This document shows positions 1 through 8,465 of a DNA stretch of 24,906 bases, piece after piece. The translations under genes and the position numbers were made by a program. Origin of the DNA: CAZSNT01 sp964607765 (lineage in GTDB: Bacteria > Verrucomicrobiota > Lentisphaeria > Oligosphaerales > JABHEG01); assembly GCA_964607765.1 (NCBI GenBank), contig CAZSNT010000150.1, positions 1 to 24,906 of the forward strand. The letters are read 5' to 3'. The notes under the pieces were generated by a model. The model had not been told where the DNA came from, searched no databases, and saw only the letters and a program-made list of their open reading frames with translations. Every line of letters begins with the position of its first letter. Within the stretch, counting starts at the first letter, position 1.

Positions 1-148
1 ACCAATCTCGCTCACCCACGGCACAAGGCCGTGGGGGTCGTTCTTGCCCCTTATCTTGGACGCGGAGAGGGGGTAACGCCGCTCGTCCGCGGGACCAATC
101 TCGCTCACCCACGGCACAAGGCCGTGGGGGTCGTTCTTGCCCCTTATC
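1..148. repeat. Two copies of a 55-bp direct repeat with internal hairpin
   Basis: Positions 1-55 and 94-148 are identical, giving a period of 93 bp with a 38-bp GC-rich intervening segment. Each copy holds a perfect 8-bp stem with a 5-nt loop: CCCACGGC (15-22 and 108-115), ACAAG, GCCGTGGG. No T tract follows on either strand, so it is not a standard intrinsic terminator. The first copy starts at the window edge, so the array may extend leftwards. It lies just downstream of the last gene of the minus-strand operon. Two copies with a 55-bp repeat do not make a CRISPR array; a dispersed or tandem intergenic element is more likely. Confidence 0.9.
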
Positions 149-233
149 GTGACGCCATTCCGGGGTGCGGAGGTACGGCCAGGCCGGGATGGAGCAGGCT
201 CTCGCCGACGCCCTGCCTTGCGCGGGTGGACGG

Positions 234-2429
234 TCACAGCAAGACCGTGAACTGAGTACCGTCAGGGCCGCTTTCGCAGCGGATGGTCCCGTTGTGCATG
301 TCCACAATCTTCTTGGTGATCGTCAGCCCGAGCCCCGTGCCGCCCTCCTTCTTCGTAGTGAAAGGAACAAACAGATTGTTCGCGATCTCGGGCGGCATGC
401 CATTGCCATTGTCTCTGACGGTGACCGCGATCCGGTCATCCGCAAGCGTGGAAGCCAAGGTGATCGTGGGGTCTGCAACGGCGTGCTCGATCAACGCTTC
501 CGCCCCGTTCTTGGCGATGTTGAAGAAGGCCATTTTGAGGTGCCCCGAATCCAACTCCCGTACCGGCACGCCATCATCGAGATCCGTTATGACCGTCACA
601 CGGCGCTCGCCTGCCAACGTGTCAGCAAAAGCCTGAACGTCAACAGCTGTCTCGCGGATGACGGTGTTGAGCTCACACGCCTCGAACTGTGGGTTGTAGA
701 TCTTGGTGAACTGCAGGTAGCTCACGGCGAGTTTCGAGCCTGACTCCGCCGCTTCCACGGCCAGTTTGATGTCTTCCTGAATGTCCTCGCTGTCAAGCGC
801 TTCCGGCGCGACGTCTTCCAGATCCTCCTTCAGGCAGTGAGTCCATGACTGAGCGGCCAGGAGCTTGTTCTTCAGCTCATGAATGGCCTGGTAGGATGTC
901 TGCCGCAGCTTCTGGATCTCCATGCCCAGAGAAATCGTGGGCAGAATCATGAACAGCTCCTGCAGCAGCCGATCGTCCGCATCCACTCTCCCGGAGAGGT
1001 CCATGCCGATGCGAGTCGGCTCCTCGTCAACTGCAGCGCCGGGCAATGCACTGTGCTCGAACAGCAACTGCAGCACGCCGCTGCTGCGGTTCGGCGCCTG
1101 CGTCTTGCGCGCGGCCACAATGCGAGGGATCGGAACGCTGAGCAGAAAGTGCGCGCGCGCCAGGTCCGACTCCTCGGCAGCCGCGTAATGGACCAACTCC
1201 TCTGCTGCGTCTGCGTAGACGATCATGCCCTGGTCCGCAGTGTCGCCCGCAACGCTGTCCCACGGCACGGCGCCGCCGGCCAGCCCCGGCACACTGGCAC
1301 ACAGAAACGCGAGGCTGGGCCCGTCCTCTTCCAGGATGGCCCCGACGCAGGCGCCGGTCAGGCCGATCAGGATGTCGAGCGATGCCGCGAGCATCTCTTC
1401 CGGCGCCTTCTGCAGGCTGAACCGGACCACTTGACGCAGATTGTCCTCGAGCCGTTTCGACTTCTCCCACTCGCCCTGCAGCCTTTCCAGGTATGCCTGC
1501 TCGACATCGTGCAGTTTCTTCTTGTGCAGCGCAGCGCCGATCCGGGCATGAAGCAGGGTCGGGTTGAAAGGCTTGGGCAGGTAGTCTTCCGCGCCCTCCT
1601 CGATGCATCGGATAACACTGTCCATCTGGTCGAGTGCGGAGATCATGATCACAGGTATGTGCCGGAGGTCCTGGTCCGCCTTGAGGCGGTGCAGCACCTC
1701 GTAGCCGTTCATCTCGGGCATCATGACGTCGAGCAGAATCAGATCGAACGCCTGTTCGCGCACAACGGCCAGGGCCTGCAGGCCGTTCTCCGCAACGGCC
1801 GCCGTGTGCCCGCGGCGTTCGAGCTGACGCGACAGCAAATCCCGGTTCGACTCGTTGTCGTCCACCACCAGCACGGCGCCCCGGATGCCCTCCTCCTCGG
1901 CCTCGTCGGTCCGCGCACCCACGGCGCGTATCGACGCCATCGCGTCCCGGGCCATGGCGGAAGCACCGGTCGTGTCCGCTTCCAGCAAGCCGGCGCCGGC
2001 GGCCGGAAACTCAACGATGTCACTGATGAGATCGACGAGCTTCCGGGCCGCGCCGTCGATCCGGCGCAGGTCGGACACGACGTCATCCAGCTCCGCCTCT
2101 CCGGCATCCTCGATGAGCAGCTCGCTGTACCCGGCAACCGTGTTGATGGGCGTACGCAGTGCGTGCCGGATGTCGCTGCCGAGTCTACCCACGTCCAAGT
2201 CACTCCGGGCCTCGAGCTTGTCCTGATCGAGCAATTCGTTCACCAGCTTGAGCAGCTCGTTGCCCGCGCTGAGGATGCTCTGCAGTTCCCCGATGAACGT
2301 GTAGCCCTCGTCCTCCGCATCCTCAAGGAGCATCTCGCTGTAGCCGATGATCGCGTTGATGGGGGTGCGCAGTTCGTGGCGCATATGCGCGAGCAGCGCG
2401 GTCCTCGCCCGATTCTCGTCGGAAGGCAT
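234..2429 (-). CDS. Hybrid histidine kinase: HisKA-HisKA-receiver-(GAF-like)-HATPase, 731 aa, no membrane segment
   Basis: This soluble phosphorelay kinase has an unusual order. H-box 1 is MRHELRTPINAIIGYSEML (His18) and H-box 2 is IRHALRTPINTVAGYSELL (His89). A receiver follows at about 185-300, with acidic pair Asp190/Asp191, phospho-acceptor Asp234 in LLDVMMP and Lys286. Residues 335-500 look like a GAF-type sensor, but without a motif I can name. A third, weaker H-box, IHELKNKL (His517), leads into the HATPase domain, which has an N-box near Asn637-Asn641, G1 DNGNGMP (673-679) and G2 GTGLGL (697-702). No signal peptide or TM helix is visible, so it should act in the cytoplasm. It is the last gene of the minus-strand sensory operon, 117 bp after the Ser/Thr kinase fusion. 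The first 300 residues parallel that upstream protein, which suggests duplication followed by a swap of output domain. The ATG start sits just before the first HisKA; the ribosome binding site is weak. Confidence 0.92.
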   Translation of the reverse strand: MPSDENRARTALLAHMRHELRTPINAIIGYSEMLLEDAEDEGYTFIGELQSILSAGNELLKLVNELLDQDKLEARSDLDVGRLGSDIRHALRTPINTVAGYSELLIEDAGEAELDDVVSDLRRIDGAARKLVDLISDIVEFPAAGAGLLEADTTGASAMARDAMASIRAVGARTDEAEEEGIRGAVLVVDDNESNRDLLSRQLERRGHTAAVAENGLQALAVVREQAFDLILLDVMMPEMNGYEVLHRLKADQDLRHIPVIMISALDQMDSVIRCIEEGAEDYLPKPFNPTLLHARIGAALHKKKLHDVEQAYLERLQGEWEKSKRLEDNLRQVVRFSLQKAPEEMLAASLDILIGLTGACVGAILEEDGPSLAFLCASVPGLAGGAVPWDSVAGDTADQGMIVYADAAEELVHYAAAEESDLARAHFLLSVPIPRIVAARKTQAPNRSSGVLQLLFEHSALPGAAVDEEPTRIGMDLSGRVDADDRLLQELFMILPTISLGMEIQKLRQTSYQAIHELKNKLLAAQSWTHCLKEDLEDVAPEALDSEDIQEDIKLAVEAAESGSKLAVSYLQFTKIYNPQFEACELNTVIRETAVDVQAFADTLAGERRVTVITDLDDGVPVRELDSGHLKMAFFNIAKNGAEALIEHAVADPTITLASTLADDRIAVTVRDNGNGMPPEIANNLFVPFTTKKEGGTGLGLTITKKIVDMHNGTIRCESGPDGTQFTVLL

Positions 2430-2520
2430 AGTCGTGGTTCTCGTTTTTCGGTGTGAATGACTCGGGCATCACGGCTCGCGCTTGGGCGACCAAGAGGACC
2501 GAGTTGGCTGGGATAGGCGT

Positions 2521-2529
2521 GGGGGGGGG
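2521..2529. repeat. Homopolymer tract: G9 on + strand, C9 on coding strand
   Basis: Nine consecutive G residues lie in the 117-bp gap between the Ser/Thr kinase fusion gene and the downstream histidine kinase gene. On the coding (minus) strand, TTGCAC (2536-2531) and TATCCC (2515-2510) flank the tract with a 15-nt spacer. These are weak -35/-10 candidates with three of six matches each. The tract itself is plain to see; any promoter role is speculative. Confidence 0.5.
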
Positions 2530-2546
2530 CGTGCAACACGTCCCGT

Positions 2547-4658
2547 TCAACCCCGGCCGTCATACGTCGCGCGCAGAGCACGTTCCATCGCTTCGTCAGC
2601 GTCAATGGGAACGGTGTGAGACAGAATCGGCACGGACGAGGACGACAGCCGGCCGGCAACATCGATCTCAAGCGTGTATGACACTGTTCCTTTCTGAGCG
2701 GCCCGCATTCCCTGGATCTTGCGCTGTTCCAGTTCGTGAGCCTGCCACCATGCGCTCTTCTCCTTCACGCCCCACCGGCCCGTGCTGCGACAGTTCCTCA
2801 GGGCAGTTGCCAGTTCCTGGGCCGATGCCGGGCGTTTCGCCCTGTCCTTGGCCAGGCACTTCATCACCAGCGCCTCCAGGTCCGACGACAGACGACGCCC
2901 AAGACGCTTGGAGGGCTTCTCGGGCATGCGCTTCACCTGCGCCCGCATGGTCTCGCGCTGATCCGTCGTGGAGAACAGGAGCTTGCCCGTGAGCAGGAAG
3001 TACGCCACGCAGCCCAGCGAGTAGATGTCGCTGCGCGGGTCGATGTCGTTGGGTGTCCGCACTGCCTCGGGCGACATGAACGACGGCGTGCCGCAGGCAC
3101 GTATCTGCTGACGGTTGGCCGGCCGTTCGAGTTCCTCGGCAATGCCGAAGTCCAACACCTTGACGTAATCCAGAATACCCCCGTACCGACAGACCATGAT
3201 GTTGGACGGCTTCACGTCCCGATGGATCAGGCCTGCATCGTGGGCTTCCTGCAGCGAGTAGCACGACCGCTCGATAATGTGCCGGACACGCGCCTCAGGC
3301 AGGCCGCCCTCTATCCTGACCAACTCCAGGAGATTGAGGCCGTCGAGATACTCCATCGCGTAGTAGAACCTGCCCTCAGGCGTGCGTCCGTAGTCATACA
3401 CCACGATGGTGTTCGGGTGTCTGAGCTGGCTCGTGAGCTGTACTTCCCGCTCGAAAAACGTTATCCGGTCCTCAGAGATGCTGTGCTGGCGAAGCACCTT
3501 CACGGCGGTCGGCCGCCGCAACATGGCGTGGCTTGCAAGGAACACCGATCCCATGCCGCCGTGCCCGATCCGTTCGGTCAGCGTGTAACGCCCGAGTTGC
3601 CTGGCCTTGAGGCGGGAACGGCGCCGTTCCAGGCTGCCCTCGATCCTGGCGTAGAGCAGCACGGGATTGAACGGCTTGGTCAGGTAATCGTCGGCGCCCA
3701 TGTGAATGGCTTTGACCACACTGTCGATCTCGTCCAGGGCTGACAGCATGATAACGGGAATGCCGCAGAGCATGTCGTCGCTCTTCATCGCTTCCAGCGC
3801 CTCATAGCCGTCCATCACGGGCATCATGATGTCCAGCAGCACCAAATCGAACGTGTCGCTCCTGAGCATGTCCAGGGCATGGCGGCCATCCCCCGCCAGC
3901 TTCACGTCGTAGCCGCGCTCGCGGAGGCGCCGGGCGAGTAGGTCACGGTTCGGCTCGCTGTCATCGACTACCAGGAGGCGGGCCGGAGACGCCCCGCGTG
4001 CCGCCACGTCGGGGGAGATGGACGTCAGAAGAGCTGCGTCAGTATCGAGTCTGGACTCGCATGTGGATTCCGTCTCTGACTCCGACGCGGGCTCGCACGC
4101 CGGATCCGTCTCCGATTCGGATTCAGGCTCGGGTTCAGAGACAGGATCGGGTTCAGAGACAGGATCGGGCGTTGGGTCGGCTCCGGGGGGTGACGGTGAA
4201 GTGCCCGGCATAAGCAATCCGGCCAGGCGTTCCTCGACAGCCGCCAGCAACTGGCGGGCAGCCGTCGCGATTCTGCCCATGTCGGCGTCGTTGAGACCGG
4301 TCCCCTCGGATCGGGCGCGGGCCCGCAGGATCTCGCTGTTGCCCACAATCCCCACAACCAGCATGCGCAGCTCGTGCCTTGCCTTGGCCCAGGCGACCGG
4401 ACTGCGGCCGAACGTCTCGGGAGTCAGCACGTCGTTGACGCGGGCCAGGAGCACACGCCCGCCGTCAACGACCTGGTTGAGGGAGTCGAGCAGTCCGGGT
4501 TCGGACAGGGCCTGGGCCTCTTCCTGGAGCATCTCGCCGTAGCCGATGATGTGGTTGATCGGCGTACGCAGTTCATGGCGCAGTTCAGCCAGGCTGCCGT
4601 GGCTCGGATCGCCTGCGGCAGGGGCAGTCTGATCTGGAGAACTGAGGTCTGGGCTCAC
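2547..4658 (-). CDS. HisKA-HisKA-receiver-Ser/Thr protein kinase fusion, 703 aa
   Basis: The N-terminus has H-box 1 LRHELRTPINHIIGYGEML (His28) and a degenerate second one, ARHELRMLVVGIVGNSEIL (His95). An acidic Pro/Glu/Ser linker spans about 155-205. The receiver is at 226-345, with Asp232/Asp233, Asp276 in LLDIMMP and Lys328. A complete eukaryotic-type Ser/Thr kinase follows at 357-622: Gly loop GHGGMG (365-370), Lys387 in AVKV, HRDVKPSN (479-486, catalytic Asp481), DFG (503-505) and SPE (529-531). No HATPase domain is present, so the His residues must be phosphorylated by another protein or serve only for dimerisation. The start is GTG at 4658, overlapping the TGA of the upstream receiver gene as GTGA. 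Reading further upstream in this frame gives only low-quality sequence antiparallel in character to the receiver gene. The tail (about 623-703) is unrecognised. It probably turns relay phosphorylation of the receiver into Ser/Thr kinase activity. Confidence 0.92.
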   Translation of the reverse strand: MSPDLSSPDQTAPAAGDPSHGSLAELRHELRTPINHIIGYGEMLQEEAQALSEPGLLDSLNQVVDGGRVLLARVNDVLTPETFGRSPVAWAKARHELRMLVVGIVGNSEILRARARSEGTGLNDADMGRIATAARQLLAAVEERLAGLLMPGTSPSPPGADPTPDPVSEPDPVSEPEPESESETDPACEPASESETESTCESRLDTDAALLTSISPDVAARGASPARLLVVDDSEPNRDLLARRLRERGYDVKLAGDGRHALDMLRSDTFDLVLLDIMMPVMDGYEALEAMKSDDMLCGIPVIMLSALDEIDSVVKAIHMGADDYLTKPFNPVLLYARIEGSLERRRSRLKARQLGRYTLTERIGHGGMGSVFLASHAMLRRPTAVKVLRQHSISEDRITFFEREVQLTSQLRHPNTIVVYDYGRTPEGRFYYAMEYLDGLNLLELVRIEGGLPEARVRHIIERSCYSLQEAHDAGLIHRDVKPSNIMVCRYGGILDYVKVLDFGIAEELERPANRQQIRACGTPSFMSPEAVRTPNDIDPRSDIYSLGCVAYFLLTGKLLFSTTDQRETMRAQVKRMPEKPSKRLGRRLSSDLEALVMKCLAKDRAKRPASAQELATALRNCRSTGRWGVKEKSAWWQAHELEQRKIQGMRAAQKGTVSYTLEIDVAGRLSSSSVPILSHTVPIDADEAMERALRATYDGRG
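4131..4166. repeat. Two tandem 18-bp repeats in the acidic linker of the Ser/Thr kinase fusion
   Basis: Positions 4131-4148 and 4149-4166 are identical 18-mers. On the coding strand they add two in-frame copies of a six-residue Asp-Pro-Val-Ser-Glu-Pro type unit to the linker between the HisKA and receiver domains. The copy number can change without shifting the frame, so linker length may vary between strains. Confidence 0.85.
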
Positions 4659-5029
4659 GGGGCATCGTTGGCGAGAAACGCCTGTACTTTGCCGAGCAGA
4701 CGACGCAAATCGATGGGTTTCGTGTCGTAATCGTCGCAGCCTGCTTCCAGCGCTTTGCTCCGATCGCCCGACATGGCATGCGCCGTCAGAGCGATCACGG
4801 GGATGTCCGAGGTGTCGGGATTGGCTTTGACCTGTCGCGTGGCCTCCCAACCGTCGATCACCGGCAAACTCATGTCCATAAGGATCAGATCGGGCGCTTC
4901 CGACGCCGCCATGGCAACAGCCTGCTCGCCGTCCAGCGCACACACCACGTCGTACTTGCGCCGCTGCAGCCGTCGCGACAGCATGTCGCGGTTCATTTCA
5001 TTATCTTCAACGAGGAGAATCTTGGCCAT
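4655..5029 (-). CDS. Single-domain response regulator, DivK/CheY type, 124 aa
   Basis: This is a stand-alone receiver with no output domain. It has acidic residues Glu8/Asp9 in LLVEDNEMNR, phospho-acceptor Asp52 in LILMDMSLP, Thr82 in IALTAHA and Lys104 in DTKPID. Its length and the VEDNEMNRDML and LTAHAM signatures match the DivK-like family that shuttles phosphate between hybrid kinases. It starts at ATG 5029, with a purine-rich GAGAGAAG about 8 nt upstream, 39 bp after the membrane hybrid kinase gene. Its TGA overlaps the GTG of the following Ser/Thr kinase fusion by four bases, so the two are probably translationally coupled. Its context suggests it carries phosphate from the membrane sensor to the two downstream HisKA-containing proteins; this last point is inference. 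Confidence 0.95.
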   Translation of the reverse strand: MAKILLVEDNEMNRDMLSRRLQRRKYDVVCALDGEQAVAMAASEAPDLILMDMSLPVIDGWEATRQVKANPDTSDIPVIALTAHAMSGDRSKALEAGCDDYDTKPIDLRRLLGKVQAFLANDAP

Positions 5030-5068
5030 TATGTATCTTCTCTCAGCTTCAAACTCATTCTACGGGGC

Positions 5069-7495
5069 TCATGAGGGCTCGGTCTCGACCAAATCTCTGA
5101 CGATCGTCACGAGTCGCTCTCTGGTGAACTGCCCCTTTCGCAGAACACCTGCAACATAACCGTCCAGACGCGCGCTGTCTTCCTCCTTCAGCGCGGCCCC
5201 GGTCACCACGACCACCGGGATCGAACGCCACTCTTCGTTTCCTTGCAGCTCGCCAACGAACTCGAACCCGTCCATCTCCGGCATCATCAGGTCCAGGACA
5301 ATCAAGTCGGGCAGCCGCCGCTGCAGCTCTTCCAGGGCGACCTTCCCGTTCTCCGCCTCCTGAACGGACCAGCCGCCCATCTCCAGGATACGGCGCATCA
5401 CGGTCCGTGTCGTCGGCTCGTCCTCCACAACGAGAACATGCGTACCGCGAGCCTGGGTCTTCACTTTGCCGAGCACCTCGGTGAGCTGCTCCCGATCGAT
5501 CGGTTTCGTGACATAGTCCGACGCCCCCAGCGCGAAGCCCATGTTCTGCTCGTCAGCCATGGAACAGATAACCACCGGAATGTCCTTGAGCTCGGCATCG
5601 CTCTTCATGGCGTTGAGTACCGCCCACCCGTCCATACGCGGCATCACAATGTCCAGGGTCACCGCGTCCGGCTTGAGCTCCTTTGCCCGACGCAGCCCTT
5701 CCTCACCGTCCGCCGCGGTCGCCACGTGGAACCCCTGCTTGGTCAGGAACCGGCTCATCAGATCGCGCGCTTCCGCGTCATCGTCGATCACCAGTACAGT
5801 GCTGCCGGCGGCCGGGAGCGCGTGCTCCGCATCGTCGGGTGCGCCGTCCCCCTCCGCCAACGCGGCGGGCCTACGCACAGCAGGCAGTATGATCGTGAAG
5901 GTCGAGCCTTCCCCGACCGTGCTCTGTGCCGTGATCTCGCCCCCCATCATCTGGCAGATCCGGCGCGTGATCGTCAACCCCAGGCCGGTCCCGCCGTACT
6001 TGCGCGTGGTTGTGACGTCCGCCTGGGAAAAGGCCTCGAAGATCCTTGACAGCTGTTCGGGAGTCATCCCGATCCCCGTGTCCCGGACGCGGATATCGAG
6101 CCAATCGACCCCGCCAATGCTGTTGCGCGAAACGTGGAGCCCAATCGTCCCTTTCTCAGTGAACTTCGACGCGTTGCTCAGCAGGTTGAACACGCACTGG
6201 CGCAGCCGCGGGACATCCGTCTCGATGCTGCCGCAGTTGCCGGCAACCTGCAGGTCGAGAGCGTTGGCGTTCTTCGCTATCAACGGCTGGATGGTCGAGA
6301 CAATTTCGTCGATCACCGGGGCCACCTCGACCGTCTCAAAGATCAGCTCGATCTTGCCGGCCTCGATCTTGGACAGGTCCAGCACCTCGTTGATCAGATC
6401 GAGCAGGTGCCGGCCGGCCGACTGAATCTTCTTCAGGTCCGGGATGAAGTCCTCCTGCCCCAGATCTTCGCAGTCTTCCTCCAGCATCTCGCTGTAGCCG
6501 ATGATGGCGTTCAACGGCGTGCGCAGTTCGTGGCTCATGCTGGCCAGAAACGCGCTCTTGGTCTGGTTGGCGTCCTCGGCAGCGGCCTGGGCCTCCTCAG
6601 CCTGATGCGTCATCTCGGCCAGCTCCGCCGTGCGTTCCTCGACTTTCTCAGCCAGATTACGGTTCAGGTCTTCCAGCTCGGCGTACGACTGCCTGAGCTT
6701 ACGCGACATGTCGATGAACTCCGCCGCAAGCACACCCACCTCATCCCTGGACTCGACGGCAACCTGGTCGGCGACCTCGAAATTCCCGCGCGCCAACTGA
6801 GCGGCCGACTCGGTCAGGCTGGACAGAGGTCTGGACAGGTGTGTGGCAAGCCAGCGTACGACCAATGAGCCGGCAGCAATGAAGACCAGCGACATCACCG
6901 TAGTCCGGAGCACGATGAGCCGGATCTCACTGGCAATCTCGTCACGCGATTTGGCGATCTGCTCGTTAAGCAGGTGCAGGGAGAAACCAAGCCGCAACAC
7001 ACCCCACTTGTCGGTGCCGATCACGATCGGCACAACGAACTCCATGAACGAGCGATCACCCTCCTTAAACTCGTTGACCGCCGTCGCGGTCTGGTCAAGA
7101 GCGAACCGGGCCCTGGCGTCGGTCAGCGTCTCCTGCTGAAGTTGTGGTTTGGCTGTGTGAATGTAGGCCGTCGCGGCCGCATCCATCAGGATGGCGTAGT
7201 CCAGCTCCCTGTCATCGCTGACCGCTTTGCCGATCACCTCGCCGATGTTGGAAAAATTGAAGGAAGCAACGTCGTTGGCCGTCTGCCGCGCCAAGTTGTC
7301 CGACAGCGTACGGCCACGCTCGGAGAGCACGGTCCTCATCAGCCCGATGAGGGCCTCCAGGTCCCGTTCCATGATCCGCTTCTGCCCCAGGATCTGGATG
7401 AAAGTCAGAATCGTCAGAAGACCAACCAACAACCCGATCATGGTGGTCAGCAGCTTCCACCGAATGCCATGTCTGATGCGTGTTTCCGTTGCCAC
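5069..7495 (-). CDS. Membrane-bound hybrid histidine kinase with HAMP and two receivers, 808 aa
   Basis: This is the sensor kinase of the operon. TM1 lies at about 14-36, a periplasmic sensor region of about 155 residues follows, and TM2 is near 193-215. HAMP covers about 212-265 and a coiled coil about 266-315. HisKA has SHELRTPLNAIIGYSEML (His322). HATPase has an N-box in FNLLSNASKF, G1 DTGIGM (472-477) and G2 GTGLGL (502-507). Receiver 1 has Asp615 in TLDIVMP and Lys664. Receiver 2 has Asp735 in VLDLMMP, Thr765 and Lys787. The start is GTG 7495, only 7 nt after the stop of the upstream binding-protein gene, with little Shine-Dalgarno sequence. The periplasmic domain is unassigned; a Cache-like fold is plausible. 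It most likely reads the state of the two co-encoded binding proteins and passes phosphate to the DivK-like receiver. Confidence 0.94.
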   Translation of the reverse strand: MATETRIRHGIRWKLLTTMIGLLVGLLTILTFIQILGQKRIMERDLEALIGLMRTVLSERGRTLSDNLARQTANDVASFNFSNIGEVIGKAVSDDRELDYAILMDAAATAYIHTAKPQLQQETLTDARARFALDQTATAVNEFKEGDRSFMEFVVPIVIGTDKWGVLRLGFSLHLLNEQIAKSRDEIASEIRLIVLRTTVMSLVFIAAGSLVVRWLATHLSRPLSSLTESAAQLARGNFEVADQVAVESRDEVGVLAAEFIDMSRKLRQSYAELEDLNRNLAEKVEERTAELAEMTHQAEEAQAAAEDANQTKSAFLASMSHELRTPLNAIIGYSEMLEEDCEDLGQEDFIPDLKKIQSAGRHLLDLINEVLDLSKIEAGKIELIFETVEVAPVIDEIVSTIQPLIAKNANALDLQVAGNCGSIETDVPRLRQCVFNLLSNASKFTEKGTIGLHVSRNSIGGVDWLDIRVRDTGIGMTPEQLSRIFEAFSQADVTTTRKYGGTGLGLTITRRICQMMGGEITAQSTVGEGSTFTIILPAVRRPAALAEGDGAPDDAEHALPAAGSTVLVIDDDAEARDLMSRFLTKQGFHVATAADGEEGLRRAKELKPDAVTLDIVMPRMDGWAVLNAMKSDAELKDIPVVICSMADEQNMGFALGASDYVTKPIDREQLTEVLGKVKTQARGTHVLVVEDEPTTRTVMRRILEMGGWSVQEAENGKVALEELQRRLPDLIVLDLMMPEMDGFEFVGELQGNEEWRSIPVVVVTGAALKEEDSARLDGYVAGVLRKGQFTRERLVTIVRDLVETEPS

Positions 7496-7502
7496 CGGCA
7501 GC

Positions 7503-8465
7503 TCACTGCTTGATGATCCGGTTCACTGAGTCGAGCGCGGCGCTGTTCAGCTCGAGCCCGCAGGCCTTGACTGTCTTGAGATTGATCGTGATCTCGGAGC
7601 CCGCGGGTGTCTGGGATTTCTCCTCCGACTCCTCATCGGCCAACAGGTCCAGAGCAAACGCCGCAGCCTGTCTGCCAATGGTGGGAACGTCGGGTGAAAT
7701 GGCCATGGCCGCGCCGCGTTCCGCGAATGCGGCCTGACAGGCAAACACGGGCTTCTTCTGCGCTTCGCAGTGCCCGAAAATCAGCGCAATGTCCTCTACC
7801 CCGGAAATCACCTTGGGGTCCGGAATCAGCCACAACGCGTCCACTTCAGGAAGCAGCTTGTGCAAGGCACGTTCCAGGGAACGGAACCGGCCGACGGTCG
7901 TGGTCTTCACCTCGATGCCCACGTCGGCCGCATTGGCCTTGGCCTGGGCAACCCACTGCTTCTGGAAGGCGCGGCTGTACACCAGGCCAATGGTCTTGAC
8001 ATCAGGAAAGAAGTAGCGGAACATGGTCAGCTGCATGCCGCTCGGCAGTTCAGTGGCAACCACGCGCGTCTTCTCGCCGACGGGGAACCGCTCCCAGTTG
8101 ATGGCCGAGCTCAACACGATACGCTCATCCTTGGCCAGGCGGTAGACCTTGTCGTAAGCCTTCGAGCCAATGCAGTAGAACAGGTCCGGATCCTGCACCT
8201 CGATCGCCTTCTCGAGTGCGTCCTCGCCGGCGTCCTTCGCCGCCAGGTCAATCTCCGCACAGTTGAAGTCAAACGCCTCTCTGAACGCGGTCTGGACGAC
8301 CAGGTACTTGCGCACGGACGCATCGGAGTTGACGATCAGGACCTTGCTCTGGCCAAAGCAGACGGGGGCGGCGCACATGGCCCAGAGTAGCCACACACCT
8401 CTCAGGTGTGGTGCGCACGCCCATCGCCAGACGTAGCATGTTGTTGCGGTTGTTCGCTTCCTCAT
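7503..8465 (-). CDS. Periplasmic binding protein, ABC_sub_bind family, 320 aa
   Basis: The protein matches the ABC_sub_bind family (type I periplasmic binding fold): KVLIVNSD near residue 41, a segment around LFYCIGSKAYDK (95-106), AINWERFPVG (121-130), then GLVYSRAFQKQW and a second lobe ending in LKTVKACGLELN. An N-terminal hydrophobic stretch (about 22-38, ending CFGQ) is a probable signal peptide, although its N-region is long; Met30 is an alternative start. ATG 8465 overlaps the TGA of the PhnD-like gene as ATGA, with GAGAGGGGG upstream as ribosome binding site. Its stop is 7 nt before the sensor kinase. No permease or ATPase lies nearby, so a ligand-sensing role beside the kinase is more likely than transport. 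The ligand is unknown. Confidence 0.88.
   Translation of the reverse strand: MRKRTTATTCYVWRWACAPHLRGVWLLWAMCAAPVCFGQSKVLIVNSDASVRKYLVVQTAFREAFDFNCAEIDLAAKDAGEDALEKAIEVQDPDLFYCIGSKAYDKVYRLAKDERIVLSSAINWERFPVGEKTRVVATELPSGMQLTMFRYFFPDVKTIGLVYSRAFQKQWVAQAKANAADVGIEVKTTTVGRFRSLERALHKLLPEVDALWLIPDPKVISGVEDIALIFGHCEAQKKPVFACQAAFAERGAAMAISPDVPTIGRQAAAFALDLLADEESEEKSQTPAGSEITINLKTVKACGLELNSAALDSVNRIIKQ

Noticed and set aside
1..148. CRISPR-like array of two repeats
   Set aside because: Only two 55-bp copies, longer than CRISPR repeats, with one 38-bp spacer and no cas genes in the window.
879..2456. 525-codon plus-strand frame opposite the 731-aa kinase
   Set aside because: The minus-strand protein has unmistakable HisKA, receiver and HATPase motifs; the opposite frame is a His/Gln/Arg-rich shadow.
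4659..4943. N-terminal extension of the Ser/Thr kinase fusion
   Set aside because: It lies over the DivK-like receiver gene in another frame and has no domain sense; the GTGA overlap at 4655-4658 gives a better start.
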